Notes: generated by a model not told the origin, from the letters alone. Counted from the first letter of the stretch, positions 5,880 to 13,257 are shown. The stretch: 16,693 nucleotides of DNA from JACDDK01 sp038198445 (GCA_038198445.1 JBBPZZ010000102.1:1-16693), one strand, 5' to 3'. Numbers and translations: made by a program.

Positions 5880-7424
5880 TTGAGGAGTTCCTACGATGCC
5901 CTGGTGGTGGGCGCGGGACCAAACGGCCTCTCCGCGGCGATCCGACTCGCCGAGTCCGGCCGCTCCGTACTGGTCCTCGAAGCCGAAGACCGTCCCGGCG
6001 GGGCGGTGAAGACGGACGCGCTCACCCTCCCAGGCTTCCGGCACGATACTTTCTCCGGCGTCTATCCGGCGGCGGCGGCTTCGCCCGTCTTCGCCAGGAT
6101 GCCACTCGGCGAACATGGCCTGCGGTTCGTCCATCCTCCGGCCGCGATGGCCCACGTCCTGGATGAAGGCCGGGGCGCGGCGCTCTACAGAGACCTGGAC
6201 CGTACCGTCGATTCCCTCAACGGCCTGCGACAGGGTGATGGGGAACGGTGGCGGGAGTTCATCTCTCCCTACTTGAAGAACTGGGGTGGCCTGCGGCGGG
6301 CGATGCTCGGAGGCTTTCCGCCGGTGGGCGGCTCGTTGCGTGCAGCCGTGGGGCTGGGGTTCTCGGGTTCGCTGGAGGCGGCGCGAATGATCCTCCAGCC
6401 TGTCTCCGCGCTGGCGGACGAGCTGTTCGAAGGCGACGGAGCCAAAGCCTGGCTCTATGGATCGGCGCTGCATGGAGACGTTCCACCAGGAGCCGCCGGG
6501 AGCGCCGTCTTCGGTTTCTACCTCAACCTGCTCGGCCACGCCGTAGGATGGCCGGTCGCGGAAGGCGGATCGGAGAGGATCACCGACGCCCTCGTGAGTT
6601 ACCTGAGATCCCTCGGCGGTGAGGTCCGAACAAGCGCCCCGGTAGATCGGGTTCTGGCGCGGGACGACCGGGTGCGGGGCGTCACGGTGGGAGATGAAGA
6701 GATACAGGCCAGCACCGTTATCTGCGACGTGACACCGCGGGGCTTGCTTGGGCTCGCAGGAGAATCCCTCCCGAACTCCTATAAGAGGAAAATAGCCCGG
6801 TACCGCTATGGTCCCGGCTCGCTAAAGGTGGACTGGGCGCTCTCGGGTCCGGCGCCGTGGGAATACGAGGAGGCGCGGGGCGCCGGCACGCTCCACATCG
6901 GCGGCGGTACCCGCGAGTTGACCGAGGGAATAGCCCAGGAAAACCTCGGTGAACTGCCGGAGAGGCCGTTCATGCTCGCCGCCCAGCCGACCGTCGCCGA
7001 CCCGTCCCGCGCTCCCGAAGGAAGCCATACTCTATGGGCTTACACGCACGTACCTCACGGCGTGGACTGGCAACATCACGCGGAGGCGCACGTCGGGCGC
7101 ATGGAGGCCCAGGTAGAGCGGTTCGCGCCCGGTTTCCGGGAGCTTATTCTGGGCAAGCACGTCCTGACGCCCGGAGATTTAGAGATCCGCAACCGCAACC
7201 TCGTCGGCGGAGACGTGAACGCCGGGAGCCAGGCGCCGGACCAACTGTTCTTCCGGCCTCTACCCTCGCTATCGCCCTACCGGACTCCCTTGCGGGGACT
7301 GTACATCGGGAGCGCTTCGACTTTTCCGGGGGGAGCGGTACACGGCGTCCCTGGCGATGCGGCGGCGCGTGCCGCTCTCACGGACCTGAAGCTGCGGCGG
7401 GTCCGGGCTACGTCCGGTCCATGA
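5880..7424 (+). CDS. CrtI-like FAD-dependent oxidoreductase (phytoene desaturase superfamily, COG1233 type)
   Basis: A flavoprotein of 514 residues. The N-terminal dinucleotide-binding fold is clear: YDALVVGAGPNGLSAAIRLAESG (GAGPNG at 11-16), then VLVLEAEDRPGGAV. The FAD-binding C-terminus reads GLYIGSASTFPGGAVHGVPGDAAARAAL, the hallmark of the phytoene desaturase/NAD(P)-FAD oxidoreductase family. Length fits. The central substrate region does not tell which polyene or other hydrophobic substrate is used, and no other carotenoid gene is in the window. Start is uncertain: TTG 5880 gives the normal N-terminus for the family but has only a weak SD. It lies 4 nt after the MFS stop, so co-transcription and coupling are likely. 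The 3' end overlaps the convergent DUF1360 gene by 17 nt. Confidence 0.85.
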   Translation: MRSSYDALVVGAGPNGLSAAIRLAESGRSVLVLEAEDRPGGAVKTDALTLPGFRHDTFSGVYPAAAASPVFARMPLGEHGLRFVHPPAAMAHVLDEGRGAALYRDLDRTVDSLNGLRQGDGERWREFISPYLKNWGGLRRAMLGGFPPVGGSLRAAVGLGFSGSLEAARMILQPVSALADELFEGDGAKAWLYGSALHGDVPPGAAGSAVFGFYLNLLGHAVGWPVAEGGSERITDALVSYLRSLGGEVRTSAPVDRVLARDDRVRGVTVGDEEIQASTVICDVTPRGLLGLAGESLPNSYKRKIARYRYGPGSLKVDWALSGPAPWEYEEARGAGTLHIGGGTRELTEGIAQENLGELPERPFMLAAQPTVADPSRAPEGSHTLWAYTHVPHGVDWQHHAEAHVGRMEAQVERFAPGFRELILGKHVLTPGDLEIRNRNLVGGDVNAGSQAPDQLFFRPLPSLSPYRTPLRGLYIGSASTFPGGAVHGVPGDAAARAALTDLKLRRVRATSGP

Positions 7425-7911
7425 GGGCTTTGTAGATCTGGTGTATGTGGTCGGAGATGGTGAGCATGGCGAAGATGGCTCCCACGAGACGGGTGACCCT
7501 CGGGAAGAGCACGAACCCGTAGGAGAAGAAGGCCGCCACCCACATTCCCAGGCAGAAGTGGCAGGTAAGAAGCTCTCCGATAGATCGCTGTAGGCCGGTG
7601 CCGCGAGGCTTCTCGTCCGCCTTCGTCGGGCTCTTGACCTCTTCGAGCTCGGTGAACGGGGCGCGGATGGGGCTCGTGATCGGCTCCCTGGCAAGCAGCC
7701 AGCTCAACTTGTGGGTCGCCGCGCCGAAGATCAGGACGTCACGACCCTCTACACGTTCGGGGATGGACCTCCCGGTAGCGCGGGCGATGAGGAGGAAAGC
7801 GGCGAAGATCACGTTGAACGCGCCCGCGAGAGTCGCATACGAGGCAAGCGGCGCGTCTTCACCTTTCTTGTAACTCTCGAAGACGCCTTCTGGTCGCTTG
7901 TCGTCGCTCAT
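7408..7911 (-). CDS. DUF1360 membrane protein
   Basis: The 167-residue product has a variable acidic N-terminus (MSDDKRPEG...), a first helix around 27-47, and the family core AATHKLSWLLAREPITSPIRAPF. After a charged linker comes GELLTCHFCLGMWVAAFF, with a CxxC-like pair entering a second helix, and a last helix ending before HIHQIYKAL. This matches the DUF1360 pattern; its function is unknown, and some Bacillus members are sporulation-linked (from memory). ATG 7911-7909 is preceded by GAGAGGA. The gene converges on, and overlaps by 17 nt, the FAD oxidoreductase. It is divergent from the stress-type dehydrogenase at 8131 across 219 nt. Confidence 0.87.
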   Translation of the reverse strand: MSDDKRPEGVFESYKKGEDAPLASYATLAGAFNVIFAAFLLIARATGRSIPERVEGRDVLIFGAATHKLSWLLAREPITSPIRAPFTELEEVKSPTKADEKPRGTGLQRSIGELLTCHFCLGMWVAAFFSYGFVLFPRVTRLVGAIFAMLTISDHIHQIYKALMDRT

Positions 7912-8070
7912 GCATGTCCTCTCGCAGATCTCCTATGAATTCCTCAGGATATCCCCCGTGCCCCGCCGAGTAAACCTGAGAAGCCTCCTCGCGAAACGCA
8001 ACCGGCCTCGAACACCGGATAGGGGAGCAACGCGGACTCAAAATGGCCCGTAATGTGCAGGCCGGCGGTG

Positions 8071-8096
8071 GGTAACGAACCGCTTTCTCCGGGTAT
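8071..8096 (+). promoter_or_regulatory. SigB-like general-stress promoter candidate for the SDR gene
   Basis: GGGTAT (8091-8096) equals the -10 element of SigB-type general stress promoters in Gram-positive bacteria. Fourteen bases upstream lies GGTAAC (8071-8076), a weak match to the usual GTTTAA -35 box. Predicted transcription start is near 8103, giving a leader of about 28 nt that contains AAAGGA (8117-8122). The downstream gene resembles SigB-regulon dehydrogenases, which supports the call. The weak -35 keeps confidence moderate. Confidence 0.42.
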
Positions 8097-8130
8097 AAGC
8101 GCGCCTACGGCTAGAGAAAGGATTACGAAG

Positions 8131-9030
8131 ATGACCGAAGACCAGCATCGTCAACAAGACCCGACTACGCAATATCCGCAGCCGGAGTATCCGCAGCAGA
8201 CCCAGATGGATCAGCACCCCGGTGACGAGTCCGAGATGCAACCGAAACCGGACTACGGCTACGATACCTACAAGGGCTCCGGCAAGCTCGAAGGCAAGAA
8301 GGCCGTCATCACCGGCGGCGACTCCGGCATCGGCCGGGCCGTGGCCCTCGCCTTCGCCCGCGAGGGAGCGGTCGTACTCATCTCCTACCTACCGGAGGAA
8401 GAGTCCGACGCCGAAGAGACGGCCAATGTGGTCGAGGAAGCTGGCAAGAGGTGCGTGAAGGTCCCCGGAGACATCAGCGAAGAGGCGCAGTGCCAGAAGG
8501 TCATCCAGACGGCCGCCGACGAGTTCGGACAGATAGACGTGCTCGTCAACAACGCCGCGCACCAGATGACGGTCAATGGCATAGCCGATGTTTCGACCGA
8601 ACTTCTGGACCGCACGTTCAAGACCAACATCTACGCCATGTTCTGGATGGTCAAGGCGGCCCTGCCGCACATGCCGAAGGGCGGTTCGATCATTAACGTC
8701 GGCTCCGCGCAGGCGTACAAGCCCTCCCCGACCTTGCTCCCCTATTCCGCGACCAAAGGCGCCATAGTCACGTTCACCGAGGGGCTGGCCCAGGACGTCG
8801 TGCAATACGGTCTGCGGGCCAACATAGTCGCGCCGGGGCCGGTGTGGACCCCGATCATCCCGGCCTCCATGCCCGCCGAGACTACCTCCCAGTTCGGCCT
8901 GCAATCCCCGATGGGCCGCCCGGCCCAGCCCGCCGAACTCGCCCCCGTCTTCGTCCTCCTCGCCTCGCAGGAGTCGAGCTACCTCAATGGCTCGTCCATC
9001 GACGTAACCGGCGGCCAACCAGTAGGGTAA
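8131..9030 (+). CDS. Short-chain dehydrogenase/reductase of the general-stress (GSP39/YdaD-like) type
   Basis: An NAD(P)-dependent oxidoreductase of 299 residues. A Gln/Pro-rich head (about 1-45, PQPEYPQQTQMDQHPGDE) and the YKGSGKLEGKKAVITGG junction are typical of the general stress protein 39 branch. The cofactor loop is TGGDSGIGR (61-69). NNAAH follows the usual fourth strand. Catalytic Ser192, Tyr205 and Lys209 are in place (NVGSAQAY, YSATKGA). The C-terminal YLNGSSIDVTGGQPVG is standard. ATG 8131 has AAAGGA 8 nt upstream; an in-frame upstream start would add unrelated sequence. Substrate is not deducible. It is monocistronic, ending at a strong hairpin, and is probably stress-induced given the GGGTAT box upstream. 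Confidence 0.92.
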   Translation: MTEDQHRQQDPTTQYPQPEYPQQTQMDQHPGDESEMQPKPDYGYDTYKGSGKLEGKKAVITGGDSGIGRAVALAFAREGAVVLISYLPEEESDAEETANVVEEAGKRCVKVPGDISEEAQCQKVIQTAADEFGQIDVLVNNAAHQMTVNGIADVSTELLDRTFKTNIYAMFWMVKAALPHMPKGGSIINVGSAQAYKPSPTLLPYSATKGAIVTFTEGLAQDVVQYGLRANIVAPGPVWTPIIPASMPAETTSQFGLQSPMGRPAQPAELAPVFVLLASQESSYLNGSSIDVTGGQPVG

Positions 9031-9059
9031 TAGCGGCCAGCATTTCAGTCCGGCGGCGA

Positions 9060-9092
9060 AGACGCCCTCGCTTCTCAATAGCGGGGGCGTTT
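9060..9092 (+). terminator. Terminator hairpin after the SDR gene
   Basis: ACGCCCTCGC (9062-9071) pairs with GCGGGGGCGT (9081-9090) over a 9-nt loop, ten pairs with one wobble, extendable by two weak outer pairs. Only three T residues follow, so the tail is short, but stem strength and position 32 nt past the stop support termination. Confidence 0.72.
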
Positions 9093-9215
9093 CGCGTGTG
9101 GCGGTCTCTAGGGTGGATGTGGTTCTGGTGCGGCGCGTCAGAGGGTGCAAGAGCTCTTTATGTAGCGTGAGCCGGGGATGCCCGCACGGTATCTTGCGGC
9201 CGATCCAGTCCCTCG

Positions 9216-9274
9216 CCCGGTGCGAAATCGCGGCGGATACGCTAGTCTACGCGGTAGTAGCAACACCGGGAGGA
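9216..9274 (+). promoter_or_regulatory. Structured lysC leader that pairs with the ribosome-binding site
   Basis: CCCGGTG (9216-9222) is a perfect complement of CACCGGG (9264-9270). The latter overlaps the lysC SD (GGGAGGA, 9268-9274). Inside lies a second helix: GCTA (9241-9244) with TAGC (9258-9261), a 2-base bulge, and CTAC (9247-9250) with GTAG (9254-9257) around a 3-nt loop. Further upstream GCAAGA (9147-9152) can pair with TCTTGC (9192-9197), enclosing a CGGG/CCCG hairpin. The rest of 9093-9282 has no gene and no promoter I can place. The arrangement is what a translational switch would need, but I recognise no known riboswitch core. Confidence 0.5.
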
Positions 9275-9282
9275 AATCGTTT

Positions 9283-10512
9283 TTGGGCATCGTAGTACAG
9301 AAATATGGTGGAAGTTCGGTAGCGACGGCGGAACACATAAAGGCCGTCGCCAAGAGAGCCGGAAGGGCGCGCGAGTCGGGCCTGGACTTGGTCGTGGTCG
9401 TCTCCGCGATGGGCAAGACGACGGATAGGCTTTTGAGGCTCGCTGGCGAGGTGAGCCAGGACCCATCTCCGCGCGAGATAGATCAACTACTGGCTACCGG
9501 CGAGGAGCAGTCCGTCGCGCTGCTCGCGATGGCCCTCCACGACCGGGGAATAGCGGCGGTCTCCCTCACGGGACCGCAGGCGGGGTTCAGGATCACCGGC
9601 CGCTACGGCTCCGGCGTTATCTCCGAGATTCGTCCCGAACGTATCCACAACTACCTGGACCAGCAACACGTCGTCATAGTCGCCGGATTTCAGGGCATGA
9701 ACACTCTGGGCGACGTGATGACCCTGGGACGCGGCGGCTCCGACACGACCGCCGTCGCGCTCGCCGCCGCCCTGAAGGCGGAGCGGTGCGAAATTTATAC
9801 GGATGTCGACGGCATCTACACGGCTGACCCGCGCATCGCGCCGGAGGCGCGGCGCATACCCCTCATCTCATCCGAGGAGATGGCCGAGATGTCCTGGCGC
9901 GGCGCGAAGGTGATGCACCCGCGCGCGGTCGAGCTTGGAGCCTTGTACGGAGTCGAGATACACGTCCGCTCGTCCTTCGGTGACGATTCGGGTACGGTAA
10001 TAAAGGGAGGCAAAAACTTGGAGCACCTGGAGACTAGGGAAACTGTAGCCGGCATCGTCCACGACCTGGATGTCTCGCGCATAACCCTGAACGGCATAAA
10101 GACCGGCCCCGGCACCATGAGCCGGGTGTTCACCCCCCTGGCGGAGCGCGGCATCTCCGTGGACGTCATCGTCGAGAGCGGCCTGGAGGAAGGCGTCTCG
10201 GACGTGGCATTCACCGTAACCCGAGGCAACTTCGCCGAGGCGAAGGAGCTCGCGAGCGAGGTGGCCGCTTCGCTCGGAGGTGAGGTCGAAGGCGAGGAGA
10301 ATTTGGGCAAGGTCTCGGTCGTCGGGACCGGGATGCTCAACCGGCCTGGATACGCGGCCAGGATGTTCGACTCTTTAGGCGAGGCTCGCATCCCCATAAG
10401 GATGGTCTCGACGTCGGAGATACAGGTAACATGTGTCGTACCAGCCGATAGGGTTGAGGAGGCGGTAAAGCGTCTCCATAAGGATTTCGAACTGGAGGAG
10501 AGAGATGTTTAG
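9283..10512 (+). CDS. lysC: Aspartate kinase (LysC, ACT-domain type)
   Basis: Phosphorylates L-aspartate with ATP, the first step toward lysine, threonine, methionine and diaminopimelate. 409 residues, the usual monofunctional length. The kinase domain (about 1-240) starts VVQKYGGSSVA with Lys7, continues VVVSAMGKTTD, LLATGEEQS, the GFQGMN...TLGRGGSDTTA substrate loop, and YTDVDGIYTADPR. Two ACT regulatory domains (about 260-330 and 335-405) follow, the first with NGIKTGPGTMSRVF and ISVDVIVESG, the second with VSVVGTGMLNRPGYAARMF and IRMVSTSEIQVTCVV. Feedback control by lysine and/or threonine is expected from the family. I chose TTG 9283, with GGGAGGA 8 nt upstream, because the family starts just before KYGG. 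It overlaps dapA by 8 nt. A second in-frame start lies at codon 246. Confidence 0.95.
   Translation: MGIVVQKYGGSSVATAEHIKAVAKRAGRARESGLDLVVVVSAMGKTTDRLLRLAGEVSQDPSPREIDQLLATGEEQSVALLAMALHDRGIAAVSLTGPQAGFRITGRYGSGVISEIRPERIHNYLDQQHVVIVAGFQGMNTLGDVMTLGRGGSDTTAVALAAALKAERCEIYTDVDGIYTADPRIAPEARRIPLISSEEMAEMSWRGAKVMHPRAVELGALYGVEIHVRSSFGDDSGTVIKGGKNLEHLETRETVAGIVHDLDVSRITLNGIKTGPGTMSRVFTPLAERGISVDVIVESGLEEGVSDVAFTVTRGNFAEAKELASEVAASLGGEVEGEENLGKVSVVGTGMLNRPGYAARMFDSLGEARIPIRMVSTSEIQVTCVVPADRVEEAVKRLHKDFELEERDV
10018..10512 (+). CDS. Predicted aspartate kinase beta subunit from an internal in-frame start
   Basis: Inside lysC, GGGAGG (10005-10010) is followed after 7 nt by an in-frame TTG at 10018, codon 246. 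Translation from there gives 164 residues that contain just the two ACT domains. Bacillus subtilis and Corynebacterium glutamicum aspartate kinases are known alpha2beta2 enzymes whose beta chain comes from an internal start near codon 246-250. Position, length and SD quality all match that arrangement. The expected protein would bind effector and pair with the full-length alpha chain. Expression itself is inferred. Confidence 0.68.
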   Translation: MEHLETRETVAGIVHDLDVSRITLNGIKTGPGTMSRVFTPLAERGISVDVIVESGLEEGVSDVAFTVTRGNFAEAKELASEVAASLGGEVEGEENLGKVSVVGTGMLNRPGYAARMFDSLGEARIPIRMVSTSEIQVTCVVPADRVEEAVKRLHKDFELEERDV

Positions 10513-11401
10513 CGGCGTGTTCACGGCCCTCGTAACACCGTTCAAGAACGGCGGGGTGGATGTCGAGGCACTGGAGAACCTGGTCGAGTTCCAGATACAA
10601 CACGGTATCCACGGCCTGGTCCCCTGCGGCACCACTGGCGAATCGCCGACACTAAGCGAAGACGAGGACCGGCTGGTCATCGAGACCGTGGTCCGGGTGT
10701 CGAACGGACGCGTGCCGGTAATAGCGGGCACCGGCTCCAACAACACCGAGAGCGCGATCAAGTACACGAAGATGGCCGAGGAAGTGGGGGCCGACGGCTC
10801 GCTCCAGGTCGCCCCCTACTACAACAAGCCGACCCAAGAGGGTCTGTACCGTCACTTCGCCGTCATCGCGGAGAATACGGAGCTGCCGCTCATCCTCTAC
10901 AACATCCCCGGACGCACCAGCGTCGCCATCGAGCCGGAGACCATAGCGCGGCTGTACGAGGAGATCCCCAACGTCGTCGGGGTCAAGGAGGCGACGCTCT
11001 CGACGGGTATAGCCGGTGAGATAAAGCGTCTGTGCGGTGAGGAGTTCTGCTTGCTCTCCGGCGACGATCCGATGACGCTCCCGATCATGGCGCTCGGCGG
11101 CTCCGGTGTGATCGCCGTTACCTCCAACATCGCCCCCGGCATCTACGCCGACATGGTAAACGCCCTGACGGAAGGCGACTTCGACCGCGGACGAGAGATC
11201 CACTACCAGCTCCTCCCGCTCTTCAAGGCGCTCTTCGTCGAGACGAACCCCATCCCGGTAAAGACGGCGGCCTCCCTGCTCGGGCTGTGCTCCGACGAGA
11301 TGCGTCTCCCGCTAATCCCCATGTCCGGCGAGAAGCTGCGTGGTCTCGAAGAAGCTCTGGAGCGCCACGGACACCTCCTCCCCACGCCCGAGGAAGTGTG
11401 A
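10505..11401 (+). CDS. dapA: 4-hydroxy-tetrahydrodipicolinate synthase
   Basis: Condenses aspartate semialdehyde with pyruvate, the first committed step of diaminopimelate/lysine synthesis. 298 residues, a complete TIM barrel of the NAL/DapA family. Visible are VPCGTTGESPTL near residue 41, GTGSNNTES near 76, APYYNKPTQEG near 106, the catalytic Tyr132 in YNIPGRT, and the Schiff-base Lys161 in VGVKEAT. GDDP and the glycine-rich GGSGVIAVTSN follow. ATG 10505 is preceded by GGAGGAGAG located in the end of lysC, which it overlaps by 8 nt, so it is coupled. Its TGA overlaps the dapB start. Confidence 0.96.
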   Translation: MFSGVFTALVTPFKNGGVDVEALENLVEFQIQHGIHGLVPCGTTGESPTLSEDEDRLVIETVVRVSNGRVPVIAGTGSNNTESAIKYTKMAEEVGADGSLQVAPYYNKPTQEGLYRHFAVIAENTELPLILYNIPGRTSVAIEPETIARLYEEIPNVVGVKEATLSTGIAGEIKRLCGEEFCLLSGDDPMTLPIMALGGSGVIAVTSNIAPGIYADMVNALTEGDFDRGREIHYQLLPLFKALFVETNPIPVKTAASLLGLCSDEMRLPLIPMSGEKLRGLEEALERHGHLLPTPEEV

Positions 11402-12183
11402 CCCGCGTAGCCATAATAGGCGCCGCCGGCAGGATGGGCCGCGAACTATGCCAGGCCGCCCTCGTAACCGAAGGTGTCGAACTCGTCGGCGGCACCGTCG
11501 AACCCGGAGCATTGGAGCTAGGCGCGGACCTCGGCGAGCTGTGCGGCGCGGGCCGCATTGGCGTGTCCGCCACCGAGCAACCGCCCGAAGACGCCGAAGT
11601 CCTCATAGAATTCACCACTCCCGAAGCGACCGTCGAGCATCTCTCTTACAGCAGGCCGCACGTAATCGGGACGACGGGTCTCTCGGGCGAACAGTTAGTC
11701 AAAGTCGAGGAAGCGGCGGAGAGCGTCCCCATCGTCCTCGCCCCGAACATGAGCGTCGGGGTGAACCTGCTGCGCGAGTTGGTGCGCGAGCTATCCGCAA
11801 AGCTCGGGAGTAGCTACGACATCGAGATCGTGGAGACGCATCACCGGAACAAGAAGGACGCGCCCTCAGGGACGGCTCTCTTTCTGGCGCGGGCCGCCGC
11901 CGATGGGCGGGGGCGAGACCTCGACGAAGTGGCGACTTACGGGCGGGAAGGCGTTTCGCCCCGGCGGGAAGCTGAGATCGGGGTTCACGCCCTGCGCGGC
12001 GGGGCGGTCGTCGGGGAGCATCGCGTCATTTTCTACTCCGAGGGCGAGGAGGTCGAGGTGGTCCACCGCGCCCTCTCCAGGCGCACCTTTGCAGACGGCG
12101 CTCTACGGGCTGCCGCGTTCGCCGCCACTGCTGAGCCGGGCCTGTACTCGATGAAGGACGTGCTCGACAGCGTCCCCAATTAG
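11398..12183 (+). CDS. dapB: 4-hydroxy-tetrahydrodipicolinate reductase
   Basis: Reduces the DapA product with NAD(P)H. 261 residues. The Rossmann motif is VAIIGAAGRMG (4-14), then IEFTTPEAT, GTTGLS and APNMSVGVN. The catalytic and substrate segment is ETHHRNKKDAPSGTA, with the conserved His148-His149, Lys152/Lys153 and the DAPSGTA substrate loop. GEHRVIF and EPGLYSMKDVL close the protein. Start GTG 11398 shares the sequence GTGA with the dapA stop (4-nt overlap), with AGGA 3 nt upstream; this gives the standard N-terminus. It is the last gene of lysC-dapA-dapB; the asd gene for the intervening aspartate-semialdehyde step is not in the window. Confidence 0.95.
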   Translation: MTRVAIIGAAGRMGRELCQAALVTEGVELVGGTVEPGALELGADLGELCGAGRIGVSATEQPPEDAEVLIEFTTPEATVEHLSYSRPHVIGTTGLSGEQLVKVEEAAESVPIVLAPNMSVGVNLLRELVRELSAKLGSSYDIEIVETHHRNKKDAPSGTALFLARAAADGRGRDLDEVATYGREGVSPRREAEIGVHALRGGAVVGEHRVIFYSEGEEVEVVHRALSRRTFADGALRAAAFAATAEPGLYSMKDVLDSVPN

Positions 12184-12455
12184 CCGCGAGTTGGACTCCC
12201 CTCTTCGTCGGGTTGATCCTCATCCGGAAACATCGAGATCAAACCTACTACCCAGGCCGGATCAACGCCCATCTCGGCTGAAATCTCCTCCGCAGACATC
12301 CCTGCCCTCCGCCGCCGCTCGACTTCTTCTTCCAGGCAGACTTCTCTATGGTCTTCCACGGCTCGCTCCTCCTGGCTAAAGGGTTCCCTTGAGGTCTTTA
12401 TACCAGCGCAGAGCTTGGCCTTCCCCCGCTTGAGGTCTAGAATCTCCTCTACCAT
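12180..12455 (-). CDS. Small hypothetical protein with a putative HTH, opposite strand between dapB and dapF
   Basis: I do not recognise a family. Read from ATG 12455-12453 the product has 91 residues: a charged helical N-terminal half rich in Lys, Arg and Glu, a run EEEVERRRR, then GMSAEEISAEMGVDPAWVVGLISMF. The last part has the spacing of a small helix-turn-helix (about 53-76). An acidic tail follows. It exactly fills the dapB-dapF gap: its TAA overlaps the dapB stop and its ATG overlaps the dapF ATG within CATG. There is no SD before this ATG; a longer reading would run into dapF antisense. The peptide looks protein-like and not random, but the lack of a ribosome site leaves doubt. Confidence 0.5.
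   Translation of the reverse strand: MVEEILDLKRGKAKLCAGIKTSREPFSQEERAVEDHREVCLEEEVERRRRAGMSAEEISAEMGVDPAWVVGLISMFPDEDQPDEEGSPTRG
12415..12443 (+). promoter_or_regulatory. Candidate promoter for dapF with almost no leader
   Basis: TTGGCC (12415-12420), a 17-base spacer and TAGAAT (12438-12443) fit a sigma-70 promoter (4/6 and 5/6 matches). Transcription would start about 4 nt before the dapF ATG. That explains why no SD lies close to dapF; the nearest purine block, GAGG at 12432-12435, is too far upstream. Confidence 0.5.
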
Positions 12456-13230
12456 GCGTTTCACCAAGATGCACGGCGTTGGCAACGACTTCATCATCTT
12501 CGACCCCGGCGAGGTCGAAGGGTGGGATCTACCTGCGCTCACTCGCCGTGTTTGTGACCGTCACTTCGGCGTCGGAGCGGACGGTATTCTCGTTCCCGCC
12601 GCGTCCGAGGTTGCGGACCTGAGAATGATCTACTTCAACTCCGACGGCTCTCCGTCTGAGATGTGCGGCAACGGTATCCGATGTCTCGCCCGTTACGCAA
12701 GAGATCAAAAACTGATCCATGGCGACGCTCTCACAGTAGAGACCGGCGCCGGGATACAGAAGATCCTACTTAATGAAGATGGCTCCTCGCGTGTGGATAT
12801 GGGTCCGCCGTCCTTCGACTCGGAGGTGGATCTCCACGGCTTCCGCTTCCTGCGGGTCTCCATGGGCAACCCGCACGCCGTCGCGTTCGTCGAAGAGGAG
12901 AGTACGGTGGATCGGCTAAAGTTGAGCGATATTGGGCCGCTGGTAGAGAACGATCCGCTCTTCCCCGACAAGACAAACGTGGAGTTCGCCAGTATTCGGG
13001 GAGCGCGCGACTTGCGGATGAGGATCTGGGAGCGCGGCGCGGGCGAGACGCTGGCCTCCGGCTCGGGGTCCTGTGCTACGGCGGCCGCGGCGTTGAAGCT
13101 AGGACTCGCCGAGAGCCCGGTACGCATTCATCTGGATGGCGGCGTGGTCGAGATCGAGTGGTCCGGGGATGGTCCCGTCTACATGGCCGGTCCCGCCGAG
13201 TACGTCTGTGAAGGAGATCTACTCTTCTAG
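12454..13230 (+). CDS. dapF: Diaminopimelate epimerase with Ser in place of the second catalytic Cys
   Basis: Converts LL- to meso-diaminopimelate, a PLP-independent two-base epimerase. 258 residues. The start MRFTKMHGVGNDF is the family hallmark. FNSDGSPSEMCGNGIRC holds the first catalytic Cys (Cys71). MGNPHAV and the ERGAGETLASGSGSCATA segment are also present. In well-studied enzymes the last segment reads ACGTG or ACGSG, where that Cys is the second acid/base. Here the codon is TCC, Ser202. A Cys sits five residues later at 207, but it belongs to the phosphate-loop-like turn. Activity may be reduced, or a family variant may exist that works with Ser. It probably has its own promoter and is separated from dapB by the antisense ORF. 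Confidence 0.92.
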   Translation: MRFTKMHGVGNDFIIFDPGEVEGWDLPALTRRVCDRHFGVGADGILVPAASEVADLRMIYFNSDGSPSEMCGNGIRCLARYARDQKLIHGDALTVETGAGIQKILLNEDGSSRVDMGPPSFDSEVDLHGFRFLRVSMGNPHAVAFVEEESTVDRLKLSDIGPLVENDPLFPDKTNVEFASIRGARDLRMRIWERGAGETLASGSGSCATAAAALKLGLAESPVRIHLDGGVVEIEWSGDGPVYMAGPAEYVCEGDLLF

Positions 13231-13257
13231 CCGTTGGTTCCGAGGCGTGTCCGGCCG

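Noticed and set aside
8389..9150. A 253-codon minus-strand open frame over the SDR gene
   Set aside because: Antisense shadow, Gly/Arg-rich with no recognisable domain; the SDR gene is certain.
9131..9282. Lysine riboswitch (L box) in the lysC leader
   Set aside because: AGAGGGTGCAAGAG looks superficially like the 5' part of an L box, but the other conserved core segments are not found and the leader is short.
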